A stretch of 64,000 bases of DNA from Capilliphycus robustus (GTDB taxonomy: Bacteria > Cyanobacteriota > Cyanobacteriia > Cyanobacteriales > Microcoleaceae). The notes under the pieces are model-generated. The model searched no databases. It saw only the letters and a list, made by a program, of their open reading frames with translations, and was not told where the DNA came from. The translations under genes and the position numbers were made by a program. The DNA is taken from assembly GCF_034932365.1 (NCBI RefSeq), contig NZ_JAYGHR010000004.1, positions 1 to 64,000 on the forward strand, in the 5' to 3' direction. Positions within the stretch are counted from its first letter, which is position 1, and every line of letters begins with the position of its first letter. This document shows, one piece after another, positions 6,768-16,550 of the stretch.

Positions 6768-9173
6768 TTAAAGGATTGCAAAGTCCTGACTATCGAGAGA
6801 ACTTGCAGATACCCCTTCAAGCGTGGCTAAGAGTTGATCGGTTTCGGCGATTTGAATCAACGTATTTTCACCAGACTGCACAAACTCCAACTGTTCAAAG
6901 GTCAGATTCTCAGCTAATTGGATGATATCTTGACCATCTACAAAATCTGTCACTAACAAACTGTCTGAATTGGGATCAACAATCAGTTGCTCAGAAGCAT
7001 CAGACTCAACAGAACTCTCTGAAGTTGCTTCGAGAGGTTCACCTGTTAACAAATCGCTGGCAGCAGAAGCTGATTCTAGGGGAGTAAACTTAATCGTATC
7101 AAAGCGAGCATATTCGCCCTGACGACCTTGAGCCGAAATTTCAAAAGAATCACCGGGCTGTAATTGTACCGCTTCGTGAGTCACACGGCTCGTTAATGAG
7201 TCAGGTGTTGATCCATACTCACCTAAATCTTCGTCCAACTCGAAACTGTGGCTTTCTCCCGCAACAGTAACCGTAGCGGCGGAAACACCATCACTTTCAT
7301 CGAAGTAACTGACTTCCACCCGATAAGTTCCCGCTTCCCCTTCAAAGCTTCCTAAAGCCGTTCCTATTTTGTCCCGAGAACCTTTGAGAGAAATGTGTTG
7401 ACCCCCAGAAGCGCCAGAACCATTAATTGATTCGACGGTATAACCTGTCAGTTCAAGGTCTTCAGCTTCGATCACGATAGACTCAGAAGTAGAATCATCG
7501 GGAACTTCTGTACCAGAGTCATCCGGTTCGGAAGTTGGATCATCCTCATCGGGAGTTGAATCATCATCAAGATCAGGATCATCAACAACTGGATCATCCG
7601 GGTTAGAATCATCTGGGTTAGGATTATCCGGGCTGGAACTCGCTGCTAAAAATTCCTTAATCGCATCAAATTTGGGCGAACTTTCCTGATAGATACTTTC
7701 TCGAACTCCCCAACTTCCCCATTTAGTAGGAGTCCCAACATCACTGAAGTGTGCAAACAAACCGCCACCGAGTTCAGACCATTTCTCAAAATATTCAGTG
7801 TACAATTCTCCCAAGCGAGAATCACGGTTTGCTGCAATAAATAAATCCGTAATCGCCTGATTGTTTTCAACACCCTTTGTACCGACAAGATGCTGTCCAC
7901 CTTCATAAGCAACCAGATCTAAATCTTTTTGCTCGGCAAGGTTAACATATTTTTGCATCCAATCAAATGATCGTTGTAAAGCGCCTCCTTCTGGTCCGTT
8001 GCTGAGAACTCCGCCTTCAGTGAGTTCTTGAAACAGTTTATTTAAACCGCCATCAGGATCTTTTGTCCAGCTTTCAACTTCGGCTTTATATTGGGAATTT
8101 CCCAGATAGTTCCCAAAATAGGGCGCAATTGCGATCGCATCAATTCCGGCTTGTTCATAGGATAATCCAGTAGAGTCGATGTATTCTAAAGACTTCGCTG
8201 CGGTCCAGGAATTCGCCGCTTGAGCGCCTAAAACTCCAACGACACGATCTTTGTCATTTCCGAAGACATCATCCCAAATTTGACTCACTTCAGAGGTGCG
8301 TTTTCCGAACCAATAACGGGCTTTTTCGTTATCAGTGACATTCAAATTTGAGAATTCCTGTTTTCCTTGATCTAGAACATAATTCGCCTGAGTAAACATA
8401 AAGTTCCAGACTTCATTAGAATACTCAACATAGACATTGAGATTGGGATCGAGGTTGTCTTTAACGTATTCGGCGAAGTTCTGAACATATTCATCAGTGG
8501 CTTCATGGGGTATGGTAAACCAAGGATCAATTCCGGTTTCGTTTGCTAATTCGACGAGGATTTCAACCGGAACACCTCCACCAAAATAGTCGGCATCATC
8601 GACTTCAGGACGTTCACTCCATTGTTTTTGTTGGGAGCTATTTGTGTCTATCCAATCCATGAATCGTAGGACTTTATAACCCTCTAAGCTTTCGATAAAG
8701 TCAGGGTTAAAAGTTTGGGATTGGTAAGTGTCGATGTATTCTTCTGGAATCACACGAATGTTGCGAATGTAGTCTCCAGTATTATTCGGATCGGTTTCAG
8801 TAATTCTGAGGTTTAATTTTCCTCCTGGCTGCGCGTAGAAAACATCTTGTCCCGGTTGGGATGCGGCTTGATCTTTTTTTGCTCCGAGTAAATAGTCAAT
8901 CTTCCCTTCACCGTCGTAAAGGACAACAAATCGACCCCCTTTTTCATCGTTGGGAAGCATCGTTCCGACACTGGTAAATTCACCGCCATCAAGTGATTTG
9001 ACCCAACCGTTTTCATCGAGTTCGAGTTGATTGGTTTCATTGGTACTCCAAGTGTTTGAGCCATGCGTAATCCAATCTCGTGAACTTTTGAAATAATCGA
9101 TCAATGGATATTGAGTAGACCAATCATTAATTCCGTTCAGATTGGTGCCGATTTGAACAGTGTTATTCTCCAT
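6768..9173 (-). CDS. Secreted glycoside-hydrolase-like protein with CBM6-like domain
   Basis: This 801-residue multidomain protein has no signal peptide. Residues about 1-505 look like a TIM-barrel carbohydrate-active domain. VYVEYSNEVWNFM holds an Asn253-Glu254 pair and LVAYEGGQHL holds Glu424, matching the acid/base and nucleophile layout of clan GH-A (inference). An Asp/Pro linker (about 512-562) leads to a CBM6-like module (about 565-697) beginning IVIEAEDLELTGYTVESING. The last 70 residues (DFVDGQDIIQLAENLTFEQL and following) resemble the C-terminal region of type I-secreted RTX proteins, which fits the missing signal peptide. The likely substrate is an extracellular polysaccharide. The gene stands alone with a long 5' region. 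Confidence 0.78.
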   Translation of the reverse strand: MENNTVQIGTNLNGINDWSTQYPLIDYFKSSRDWITHGSNTWSTNETNQLELDENGWVKSLDGGEFTSVGTMLPNDEKGGRFVVLYDGEGKIDYLLGAKKDQAASQPGQDVFYAQPGGKLNLRITETDPNNTGDYIRNIRVIPEEYIDTYQSQTFNPDFIESLEGYKVLRFMDWIDTNSSQQKQWSERPEVDDADYFGGGVPVEILVELANETGIDPWFTIPHEATDEYVQNFAEYVKDNLDPNLNVYVEYSNEVWNFMFTQANYVLDQGKQEFSNLNVTDNEKARYWFGKRTSEVSQIWDDVFGNDKDRVVGVLGAQAANSWTAAKSLEYIDSTGLSYEQAGIDAIAIAPYFGNYLGNSQYKAEVESWTKDPDGGLNKLFQELTEGGVLSNGPEGGALQRSFDWMQKYVNLAEQKDLDLVAYEGGQHLVGTKGVENNQAITDLFIAANRDSRLGELYTEYFEKWSELGGGLFAHFSDVGTPTKWGSWGVRESIYQESSPKFDAIKEFLAASSSPDNPNPDDSNPDDPVVDDPDLDDDSTPDEDDPTSEPDDSGTEVPDDSTSESIVIEAEDLELTGYTVESINGSGASGGQHISLKGSRDKIGTALGSFEGEAGTYRVEVSYFDESDGVSAATVTVAGESHSFELDEDLGEYGSTPDSLTSRVTHEAVQLQPGDSFEISAQGRQGEYARFDTIKFTPLESASAASDLLTGEPLEATSESSVESDASEQLIVDPNSDSLLVTDFVDGQDIIQLAENLTFEQLEFVQSGENTLIQIAETDQLLATLEGVSASSLDSQDFAIL

Positions 9174-9980
9174 TTTAGCTTCTCTGTATGTGGATTTGCA
9201 ACAGTCTTGGTAGAAGCTTCCTGCTGGTGGTCTTTCAAAGCTAAAGCCTTGATTTTTCAGCAGAAATGTTAAGACAACAACCCTGTATTCTCGGAGAAGT
9301 ACCGTTCCACGTCCTCACAAAAATTTGATTCATCAATCGAGCATATTTTTATTTTAGCTCTAAATAAGTGATTGATGAGAACAAGCTTATCTTAAACCAA
9401 AATCTCTAGTTTTAGCAATCGTTTTTTGTGTCAGTTCTTGAGGTGTCACAAGCCTATTTATTGACAACAACAATAGCATGAAATTTATGAGAATTTCACG
9501 CAGATTAGTATCAGTATTTCAGTGAATACTTACAAAAAAATCTAGATTTTTTCTAAAAATGATTATTTATGTATTCAAAAAACTACAAAGTATTCTCCCA
9601 TCGCTGTCAAAACCTGAAACTGATTGACTCGATGAATAAACGTTAATAAAGAGTTGAAATAGGAAAATACCAAAGATGGGTTTTTGGTGTTCATGTTGAA
9701 AATAACCTCAGTGATTGCTTCTACGAAATTTTCAGCAACCCCCCCTAACAAAAATGAGTGAAAAACTCACTTCCCCTTGTGTTGAAAGGTTTTTTCAGAT
9801 TTCTCAAAGTTACAGTATCACCTTTACCTTGAGAATCTGACCTTCCAACACTCAACCCCATCTACAAAGTCATTTATTGAGTTCCGGAAGAAAAAAAAAA
9901 CTGCGTGACAGTTCGTTAACTGTCACAAGCTGAATAGCGATCGCATTTTAGCCTTGAATTCAAGACAAAATACCGTCAAT
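9174..9980. other. Long intergenic region (807 bp)
   Basis: It is AT-rich and has no credible ORF. It holds the upstream region of the secreted hydrolase gene (right to left) and, at its right end, a terminator for the small orphan gene. No RNA gene or repeat family was recognised in the rest. Confidence 0.5.
9891..9926 (-). terminator. Rho-independent terminator of the 142-residue orphan
   Basis: GTGACAGTT-CGTT-AACTGTCAC (9905-9926) is a perfect 9-bp stem. On the minus strand it is followed by GCAG and a run of ten T (9891-9900). It lies 55 bp beyond the stop of the gene ending at 9981. Confidence 0.85.
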
Positions 9981-10409
9981 TTAGGATAAATTTATAGTGA
10001 CTTTTGGCGGTAATCCTAAAACAACATGAATCGTCACTTGATCGAGTTCTGAAACGCTTTTTTCTTGAAACTCTTTAACGGTTAACAAAGGATTTAACAT
10101 CAAACCCAAAAGCTTATTATTTGCTTTTGATTCAATCAATTTTTTGATTTCCTCTGATTTTACAGTGCCAATAGAACCACTGAGATTAGTCGTAACCTGC
10201 GGCACACCAATACCCGTTGTAATCTGAAAATTATTGACTTTAATTCCAATCTGTTTTAGTAAAACAATCACTTCTTTATAATCAGCTAGTAAATTATTCA
10301 CTTTTTCTTGTGCTGCTGCACTAATCACTGCTGTTCCGTCTTGAAGGCTTCCAACAACTTGCTGACTGCCCGTTTTAACAAAACCAAACTTACTGAAAAA
10401 GTTGCCCAT
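9981..10409 (-). CDS. Hypothetical small protein
   Basis: I do not recognise this 142-residue protein. It starts MGNFFSKFGFVKTG, has a Val/Ile-rich middle, and ends in an alternating beta-type segment (VTIHVVLGLPPKVTINLS). No signal peptide or clear transmembrane helix is visible. It has its own strong terminator and no operon partner, so it is probably a real monocistronic gene. Confidence 0.65.
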   Translation of the reverse strand: MGNFFSKFGFVKTGSQQVVGSLQDGTAVISAAAQEKVNNLLADYKEVIVLLKQIGIKVNNFQITTGIGVPQVTTNLSGSIGTVKSEEIKKLIESKANNKLLGLMLNPLLTVKEFQEKSVSELDQVTIHVVLGLPPKVTINLS

Positions 10410-10678
10410 TTTGATAACCCTTAGAGTTTAAAGCTAAACTCAATGTTACTCCAACTACAAGAAATTGTAAATCATACCCGAGGTAATCTAACAAATATAT
10501 CCTGTTCACTGTAAAAAAATGTTACAAAAATCCTGGGTTTGACTGGTTTTTACCCCGACTAATTCTTCATGTGTTCAAAGGGGCCAGGATTTAGAGAAAA
10601 GTTGGACAATTATTCTTACAAATCTAGCTGCATTGGAGCTAAAATAAAGTTAGGCGAATCAACAACATCTCGATCTCG

Positions 10679-12448
10679 ATGAACACACGAAAAACAATTC
10701 ACCGCCGATGGAAAAAGTTCTGGATAGTTTTTCTGGTAACTGTTGCTATGATCGGCTTGGCAGTTTCCAGTTATGCTTTTATCGGGATTTTTACCGTTAA
10801 AACGCCTGAAGAGTCTACTGTCAATTCTACCTCGACTCAAAATTCACTAGAAACGGTTGTCTCTCCCGAAGCTTCTGAGTCAATCTCTCAAAATCAACAA
10901 ACTCAAAATAAACAAACGTTATTTTCTCAGGTTAATCGTTCATCGGGTTGTAATCCTTCCAATGGAGAACCTGTAGATAATATCATTGCATCTTTTTATG
11001 GAAAAGACGCTTATCCTTGGACGAATCAACTTCGTTGGGATTGTGTTTATAATATTAATAACTTTTCCGGTTCTAATTTAATCGAACAATTCAATAAAGC
11101 CCGAGATGCAGCCGCATCAAACGGAGGTGGAGTTGTTTATTTCCCTGCTGGAACTTATAGCTTTACCGATAATATTGAACTCAAAGACGGCGTGATTTTA
11201 CGCGGTGAAACCCCTTCTGTCAAAGATGCTAAATCTGCTAATTATTCTCCGCCCTCCAAGTTAGTTTTTCCTAAATACGAACCAAAACTCTCAGGAAATG
11301 GCACACAGAACGAAACAGCTTTTAAAAAAATTTCAACAAATAATCCTCTACAAGATAGTAATATTGGCTTCGTCAATTTAGAGATTAATCGCGCTGCTAT
11401 TTCGATTTTAGCAGATATGAACGCCCAGAAAAATAAAAATATTGTGGTGTTTGGAGTTCGCAGTAATAACGTCGCCCAACCCGATCCAAAAGTTCCTGAT
11501 CTTTCCTTTCAAGAACCTTGGCAAAGATACAGTTATCGCTTTGCAGCCAATCTTGAACTTACGGCTTCTGAGAATATTTTAGTCGCTAATAATCGGATTA
11601 ATGATCAAATTACGGATAATTTTGAACAGCCCGGATATCAACTGAAAACCCGCGATAAAAAATCGACTTTAACCTATTCAGACGGCAAAAAAGCAATCTT
11701 TCACTATGGGAATCATTATGGCATTGTTGTCAATCGTTTTGGCAAAAATGGTGAAGGATTTAAATTAGCCGCAACCCCAAAAACCGAACCGGGATTATTT
11801 CGCCCTGGGGTTGTAATTCGAGATAATTGGGTGTATCATACAATGAGAGTCGCTATTCATGCTTCAGGTCAAGGTTTAATCATTCAAGATAATCAAATCA
11901 AAGACCAAGCGAATAAACAATGGTGGCTAGATCCGACCGGAATGCGAGAAGCAACGGGTGCTGTTACTTTGGAAAATCGGGCAATTGATTGGTCGGGATG
12001 GGATGTTTTAGTTGAAGGAAATAATTATGAAGTCTATCGTCATATTGTCGGAGATACGGGCTATTTAAGCGTCGATGGCGAGGGTATTTTAATTCAAGAA
12101 TGTTGTGGCGGAACTAAAGTCAATGGGGCGATCATTCGCAATAATCAAGGGAATGCTTATATTGGATTTTACAAAGTTCAAGAAATGCAAAATGTCACCC
12201 TTGAAAATAATCAATTAAGTAACAACGCAGATATTTTAGTTCTCGCAGATACCAATAATAGCCCCTACGCGATGAAAGATGTGAAAGTTGTTAATAATCA
12301 AGTTGGCGGTAATATTGTGGCGAAAGCCAGCGCAGGCGGGAGTGGAAATATTATTCAAGGTAATATGGGGAATGGAGGGAAAATCGAGCATACTTGTTCT
12401 GTAGAAGTGAAGAATAATCAGGGTTTTGACGTTAAACCTTGCCAATAA
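10679..12448 (+). CDS. Membrane-anchored right-handed beta-helix protein
   Basis: This 589-residue protein has an N-terminal membrane anchor (about 12-36) behind a basic start (MNTRKTIHRRWKKFW). A Ser/Thr/Gln-rich spacer follows to about 90. The pectate-lyase-3-like start motif is GGGVVYFPAGTYSFTDNIEL. After it come many beta-helix rungs with Asn ladders (VRSNNV, VANNRI, IRDNWVY, IQDNQI, LENNQL, VVNNQV). Family members cleave or bind polysaccharides outside the cell; the substrate is not predictable here. Two neighbouring cysteines (ECCGG) and a Cys near the end could form disulfides. It is convergent with aldolase and shares the terminator between them. Confidence 0.82.
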   Translation: MNTRKTIHRRWKKFWIVFLVTVAMIGLAVSSYAFIGIFTVKTPEESTVNSTSTQNSLETVVSPEASESISQNQQTQNKQTLFSQVNRSSGCNPSNGEPVDNIIASFYGKDAYPWTNQLRWDCVYNINNFSGSNLIEQFNKARDAAASNGGGVVYFPAGTYSFTDNIELKDGVILRGETPSVKDAKSANYSPPSKLVFPKYEPKLSGNGTQNETAFKKISTNNPLQDSNIGFVNLEINRAAISILADMNAQKNKNIVVFGVRSNNVAQPDPKVPDLSFQEPWQRYSYRFAANLELTASENILVANNRINDQITDNFEQPGYQLKTRDKKSTLTYSDGKKAIFHYGNHYGIVVNRFGKNGEGFKLAATPKTEPGLFRPGVVIRDNWVYHTMRVAIHASGQGLIIQDNQIKDQANKQWWLDPTGMREATGAVTLENRAIDWSGWDVLVEGNNYEVYRHIVGDTGYLSVDGEGILIQECCGGTKVNGAIIRNNQGNAYIGFYKVQEMQNVTLENNQLSNNADILVLADTNNSPYAMKDVKVVNNQVGGNIVAKASAGGSGNIIQGNMGNGGKIEHTCSVEVKNNQGFDVKPCQ

Positions 12449-12479
12449 AAAGCCCAGTTTCACGCAGAAACCAGGCTTT
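12449..12479 (-). terminator. Aldolase terminator (possibly bidirectional)
   Basis: AAAGCC-CA-GTTTC-ACGCA-GAAAC-CA-GGCTTT forms a two-part stem. On the minus strand it is followed by TTTATTGG, which suits the fructose-bisphosphate aldolase gene ending at 12527. On the plus strand the T-tract is poor. Confidence 0.75.
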
Positions 12480-12526
12480 ATGATTAATCAGCTTAATTGA
12501 TGAAGCTGAGTTAACGAATTAAAATT

Positions 12527-13606
12527 CTATACTGCTACAGCAGACTTAGAAGTAGCACTGAGTTCACCTTTAGCATATTTCGCAGCAAAGTCATCGAGAG
12601 TGATAGCCTTGATCTTGCTAGCATTTCCAGCCGCCCAGAATTGCTGATAACGATCAGCACAAACCGCTTTCATCTTGGTAATAGAAGGCTTCAGGAAATG
12701 GCGGGGGTCAAAGTTAGCCGGATCTTTAGCAGCAGCTTCACGGAAAGCAGCAGTAATGGCTAAACGGTTATCGGTGTCAATATTAACCTTACGAACACCG
12801 CTCTTGATTCCTTTTTGGATTTCTTCAACGGGTACACCGTAGGTTTCAGGGATCTTACCGCCATATTGGTTAATAATTGCGATCAGATCTTCAGGAACAG
12901 AAGAAGAACCGTGCATTACTAAGTGAGTATTGGGTAAGCGGCGGTGAATTTCTTCAATGCGGCTGATCGCCAAAACTTCGCCAGTCGGCTTGCGAGTGAA
13001 TTTATAAGCACCGTGACTGGTACCAATGGCAACCGCTAAAGCATCAACTTGAGTCTTTTCAACGAACTCAACTGCTTCATCAGGATCAGTCAACAATTGA
13101 TCATGGGAAAGCTTTCCTTCAGCACCATGACCATCTTCTGCTTCACCCATTCCAGTTTCCAGAGAACCTAAGCAACCGAGTTCTCCTTCAACACTAACAC
13201 CAATGGAGTGAGCGACTTTAACAACTTCAGCCGTAACGTTAACGTTGTACTCAAAGCTGGCGGGAGTCTTCGCGTCTGCTTCAAGAGATCCATCCATCAT
13301 CACGCTCGTGAAGCCATTACGCATGGCAGAGTAGCAAGTTGCAGGAGAGTTACCATGATCTTGGTGCATGGCAATGGGAATGTGGGGATAGGTTTCGATC
13401 GCCGCTAAAATCAAGTGGCGCAGGAAATTTTCACCCGCATATTGGCGAGCGCCGCGAGAAGCTTGCAGAATCACGGGGCTATCAGTTTCGTGAGCAGCCT
13501 GCATGATCGCAATGATCTGCTCCATGTTGTTGACATTGTATGCAGGGATGCCATAATTGTTTTCGGCCGCGTGATCGAGCAGCAACCGCATGGGTACTAG
13601 CGCCAT
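12527..13606 (-). CDS. cbbA: Fructose-bisphosphate aldolase, class II (Calvin cycle type)
   Basis: This 359-residue zinc-dependent aldolase condenses dihydroxyacetone phosphate with glyceraldehyde-3-phosphate or erythrose-4-phosphate in glycolysis and the Calvin cycle. Family signatures include the N-terminal GIPAYNVNNMEQ, the metal-binding AMHQDHGNS, the ELGCLG Glu region, AIGTSHGAYKF, and VMHGSSSVPEDL with its metal His. The KVNIDTDNRLA phosphate-binding loop is also present. The length and the GVRKVNIDTDNR version fit the CbbA/FbaA subtype found in cyanobacteria. It is monocistronic and abundantly expressed in relatives. Confidence 0.95.
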   Translation of the reverse strand: MALVPMRLLLDHAAENNYGIPAYNVNNMEQIIAIMQAAHETDSPVILQASRGARQYAGENFLRHLILAAIETYPHIPIAMHQDHGNSPATCYSAMRNGFTSVMMDGSLEADAKTPASFEYNVNVTAEVVKVAHSIGVSVEGELGCLGSLETGMGEAEDGHGAEGKLSHDQLLTDPDEAVEFVEKTQVDALAVAIGTSHGAYKFTRKPTGEVLAISRIEEIHRRLPNTHLVMHGSSSVPEDLIAIINQYGGKIPETYGVPVEEIQKGIKSGVRKVNIDTDNRLAITAAFREAAAKDPANFDPRHFLKPSITKMKAVCADRYQQFWAAGNASKIKAITLDDFAAKYAKGELSATSKSAVAV

Positions 13607-13878
13607 ATATAGTCTCCTCCTAAACTGTGTTGTCGGTGAGTTTTTTCTTAGATCGTCATCTTGAGATCATCTTAAGACAAAATCTTAAGTTATTGTGAAT
13701 TGTATCAGAATTTGGGTGCCGAGATGACATAGGAAGTTTGTGATCCCTAAAATTTGGGTGTTTTTTCCTCAAAAACTGTTTCCGAGGACATCCGCCCTCT
13801 GTGCAACCCCTATCACCACAGGCATCTCCGAGTCAGACCAATCGCTGGAACGTAGATGAGATAAGAAGATAAACTTAA

Positions 13879-13969
13879 CGGAGAGGGTGGGATTCGAACC
13901 CACGAGGAGCCATAAGACCCCTAACAGATTTCGAGTCTGTCGCATTCAACCAAGCTCTGCCACCTCTCC
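13879..13969 (-). tRNA. tRNA-Ser (anticodon CGA)
   Basis: On the minus strand a 91-nt cloverleaf starts GGAGAGGTGGCAGAG and ends CCTCTCC plus discriminator G. The anticodon stem-loop CAGACTCGAAATCTG gives anticodon CGA, and a long variable arm and T-loop GGTTCGAATCC follow. The long variable arm and G discriminator are serine identity elements. CCA is not encoded. It reads UCG codons. Confidence 0.96.
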
Positions 13970-14017
13970 AATTTCACTGAAAACGGGCTAATATTTAATC
14001 CCTAACAGACTATCATA

Positions 14018-16525
14018 TCACAGGAAAGAACCATCTGTCTGATCAGAGTTCAAACTGCTTTCAAATCCTTTCGTGGGTGTCCATTGCAGTGCGCCATCGC
14101 GACTCGTCCAAAACACTTGAGTTTGTCGCTGGGTGAGAAGTTCAAGAGTTTCGGAGTCAATCGTATTCGATGAGGCGATCGCAATTTGAGGTTGGAGTAC
14201 CCTGAGTATTTTCGGGTCAAGGGCATTTCCCGGCCACCATAAGACTTGAGTGGGGCTAATGGTTTCGGCTTGTAAGAGTTTAATTTGGTTATCAATATTC
14301 ACTTCACCTAACAACATCCATTTGAGATCACCAATAAAAAATTCGACAACCGGAGTCTCAGCATCAATCAATTCGACTTGAGTTGAACCCAATTCTAGCA
14401 ATTCTTCGAGAGGGAGAGGTAAATAAACACCCTGACGAGATTCAATTGCTTTCTGAATCTCTAAAGAACTCACATAATAAGCTTTTTTAGGCGCAGGATT
14501 ATCATAAAAGATTTTAATCGGTAGTTTTTCTAAAATCACTGGCCAGCCAATACTTAAACTTAAACGAGAATGAGTCGAGACTGAATAATCAATGTGATTA
14601 ACCCCTTGCTTTTGCAAGAACGGTAACACGGTGTAGCGGGCTGTATCTTGACTTCCACTATTCACTAAAGTTGTATTTCCCCGATCTTGAATCACCAAAA
14701 CGGGTTCTCCAGAAGTAGCAAGAATCGTCGCTTGAAATTGAGAGGATTTGTTATACCAAACGGGAACAATCGCAATCGCAATCGCGGCGATCGCGGCGAA
14801 AGTAACGGGATTGAATAGGAAAGAAAACAGCCCAGATCGGGTTAAATTTTGACGGTTGAGGCTTCTAGCTTCTCGTTGACTTCCAATCACCCAAACGAGA
14901 ATGTTGATGGCGTAGAGGGCAATTAATTGAATTTGAGAGAGGGAACCGACAGCCATCGAGTTTCCCGGCTGTTGGCTGAAAAACTGCACCAGAGTAAGCA
15001 ACCCCTCAACAGGATAATTCAACAATGAGGCGAGCGCCGTTCCGCCTGTCGGCCAAAAGAGGGCAACAATTGCCGTAAATAATCCCCCCAACGTAATCAG
15101 TGCCACAAAAGGAACCGTAATCACATTGACGAGAATGCTGTAGGGAGAAACAATATTAAAAACGTAGAGTTGTAGAGGGAGCGTCCAAATCGATGCAGCA
15201 ACGGGAACAGCGAACAAAGACGCTATCGTTGGGGGCATCCAATCTAACCGTTTCATCATCGGCGGGACACTGACTAATAATCCCAGAGTAGCTAAAAAGC
15301 TAAACTGAAATCCCAAGTCCCAAATCCATAAAGGATTCCACAGGAGTAAGACAACAGCGACTGCGACTAAGACACTCAGGGGCTTGACCTGGCGGTTGGT
15401 GGCAAATCCAATTAATGCGGCTAATCCCATCAATGCGGCTCGTAATACCGAGGGTGACGCCCCGGTTAAGCCCACATAGCCGAGTAAAGCCAGGACTCCA
15501 ATCCCCAAGCGTTGGCGGGGTGAAGCGGCTCGGGTTAAGGCGAGTACCACCCCCAACACGAGGGAAACGTGAAATCCCGAGGCGGCTAAAATATGAGCGA
15601 GTCCCACCTGTACAAACTGATCGCGAACATCGTAGGGGAGATCAACGGCTCGTCGTCCTAACACCATCGCACTGACAACGGGGCCTTGAGGAACGCCTAA
15701 TCCTTGGACTTGAACCCGAACAATACGCTGTCGAATCGCCCACCATCCCCAACTTTGACCTCCAGAGGGTTTAATCAGGGTGAGGTAACGGCCTCTAAGT
15801 CCGGCAAATCCGCCCTGACGAGCTAAGTAGGCGGGAAAATCAAAGGCTCCAGGATTTGTGGGGGGTTGGGGTTTGTAGAGACTTCCCGTAACGGCGATCG
15901 CGGCTCCTGGATATAGACCTGTTGCTTGTAGGATCGGTACGGTGACATAGAGTTTACCGCTTACTTCCCGACTCACTTCAATCGGCTTGTCGTTGCCCAT
16001 AATTTCGTTGACTTGAGCGGTTTTGAGCCAAAATTGCGCTCGTCCAGAACGGGTGAGATTGGGAGGAGTGGTGACTTTTCCACGAACGGTGATGATCATT
16101 TCGGGAGCATCATTATCCGTAACTAACCGACTGATGTCATTGGGAGCGGGTTGGGGGGCGCGAACTTGCAGATAGAGGCTGGCGGCAATGGCGATTAATC
16201 CCGCGAATAACCAAACGGTTTCTGGGATTGGGGGATTGTACGGGGGTGCATTTGACCCAGAAACCGAGGCAGGGGAGTCGGTCGCTATCAATTGCCCTTT
16301 TTCCCCTACCGTCGGATAAGCAGTTATTTTGGCTTCCTGCTGTTGGCTGTGCCGTCGTTTGATTTGTGCCTGACGCTGTTTGCGTTTCACGAATTCTCGC
16401 AACATTGTCGCGATCGCCAAAATTAAGGCAAGCACTAACACGGCTGATCTTCCCCAGACCACAGCACTACAGAGCAACCCCAGAATATAAGCGAGACCAA
16501 AAATAGTAACTGCCGTTTGATTCAT
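14018..16525 (-). CDS. comEC: ComEC/Rec2 family DNA uptake channel protein
   Basis: This 835-residue polytopic membrane protein has N-terminal helices and a DUF4131-type OB domain (about 100-270; PEMIITVRGKVTTPPNL). The ComEC core includes QVGLAHILAASGFHVSL and about eight transmembrane helices up to about residue 600. The C-terminal domain occupies the position of the metallo-beta-lactamase-like domain, but the HxHxDH metal site is absent: the segment reads YSVSTHSRLSLSIGW. ComEC forms the inner-membrane channel for single-stranded DNA in natural transformation. It is followed by DUF4079 25 bp downstream, so the two may be cotranscribed. Confidence 0.92.
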   Translation of the reverse strand: MNQTAVTIFGLAYILGLLCSAVVWGRSAVLVLALILAIATMLREFVKRKQRQAQIKRRHSQQQEAKITAYPTVGEKGQLIATDSPASVSGSNAPPYNPPIPETVWLFAGLIAIAASLYLQVRAPQPAPNDISRLVTDNDAPEMIITVRGKVTTPPNLTRSGRAQFWLKTAQVNEIMGNDKPIEVSREVSGKLYVTVPILQATGLYPGAAIAVTGSLYKPQPPTNPGAFDFPAYLARQGGFAGLRGRYLTLIKPSGGQSWGWWAIRQRIVRVQVQGLGVPQGPVVSAMVLGRRAVDLPYDVRDQFVQVGLAHILAASGFHVSLVLGVVLALTRAASPRQRLGIGVLALLGYVGLTGASPSVLRAALMGLAALIGFATNRQVKPLSVLVAVAVVLLLWNPLWIWDLGFQFSFLATLGLLVSVPPMMKRLDWMPPTIASLFAVPVAASIWTLPLQLYVFNIVSPYSILVNVITVPFVALITLGGLFTAIVALFWPTGGTALASLLNYPVEGLLTLVQFFSQQPGNSMAVGSLSQIQLIALYAINILVWVIGSQREARSLNRQNLTRSGLFSFLFNPVTFAAIAAIAIAIVPVWYNKSSQFQATILATSGEPVLVIQDRGNTTLVNSGSQDTARYTVLPFLQKQGVNHIDYSVSTHSRLSLSIGWPVILEKLPIKIFYDNPAPKKAYYVSSLEIQKAIESRQGVYLPLPLEELLELGSTQVELIDAETPVVEFFIGDLKWMLLGEVNIDNQIKLLQAETISPTQVLWWPGNALDPKILRVLQPQIAIASSNTIDSETLELLTQRQTQVFWTSRDGALQWTPTKGFESSLNSDQTDGSFL

Positions 16526-16550
16526 TACTGCTTGGCAGGCAGACCTTAGT

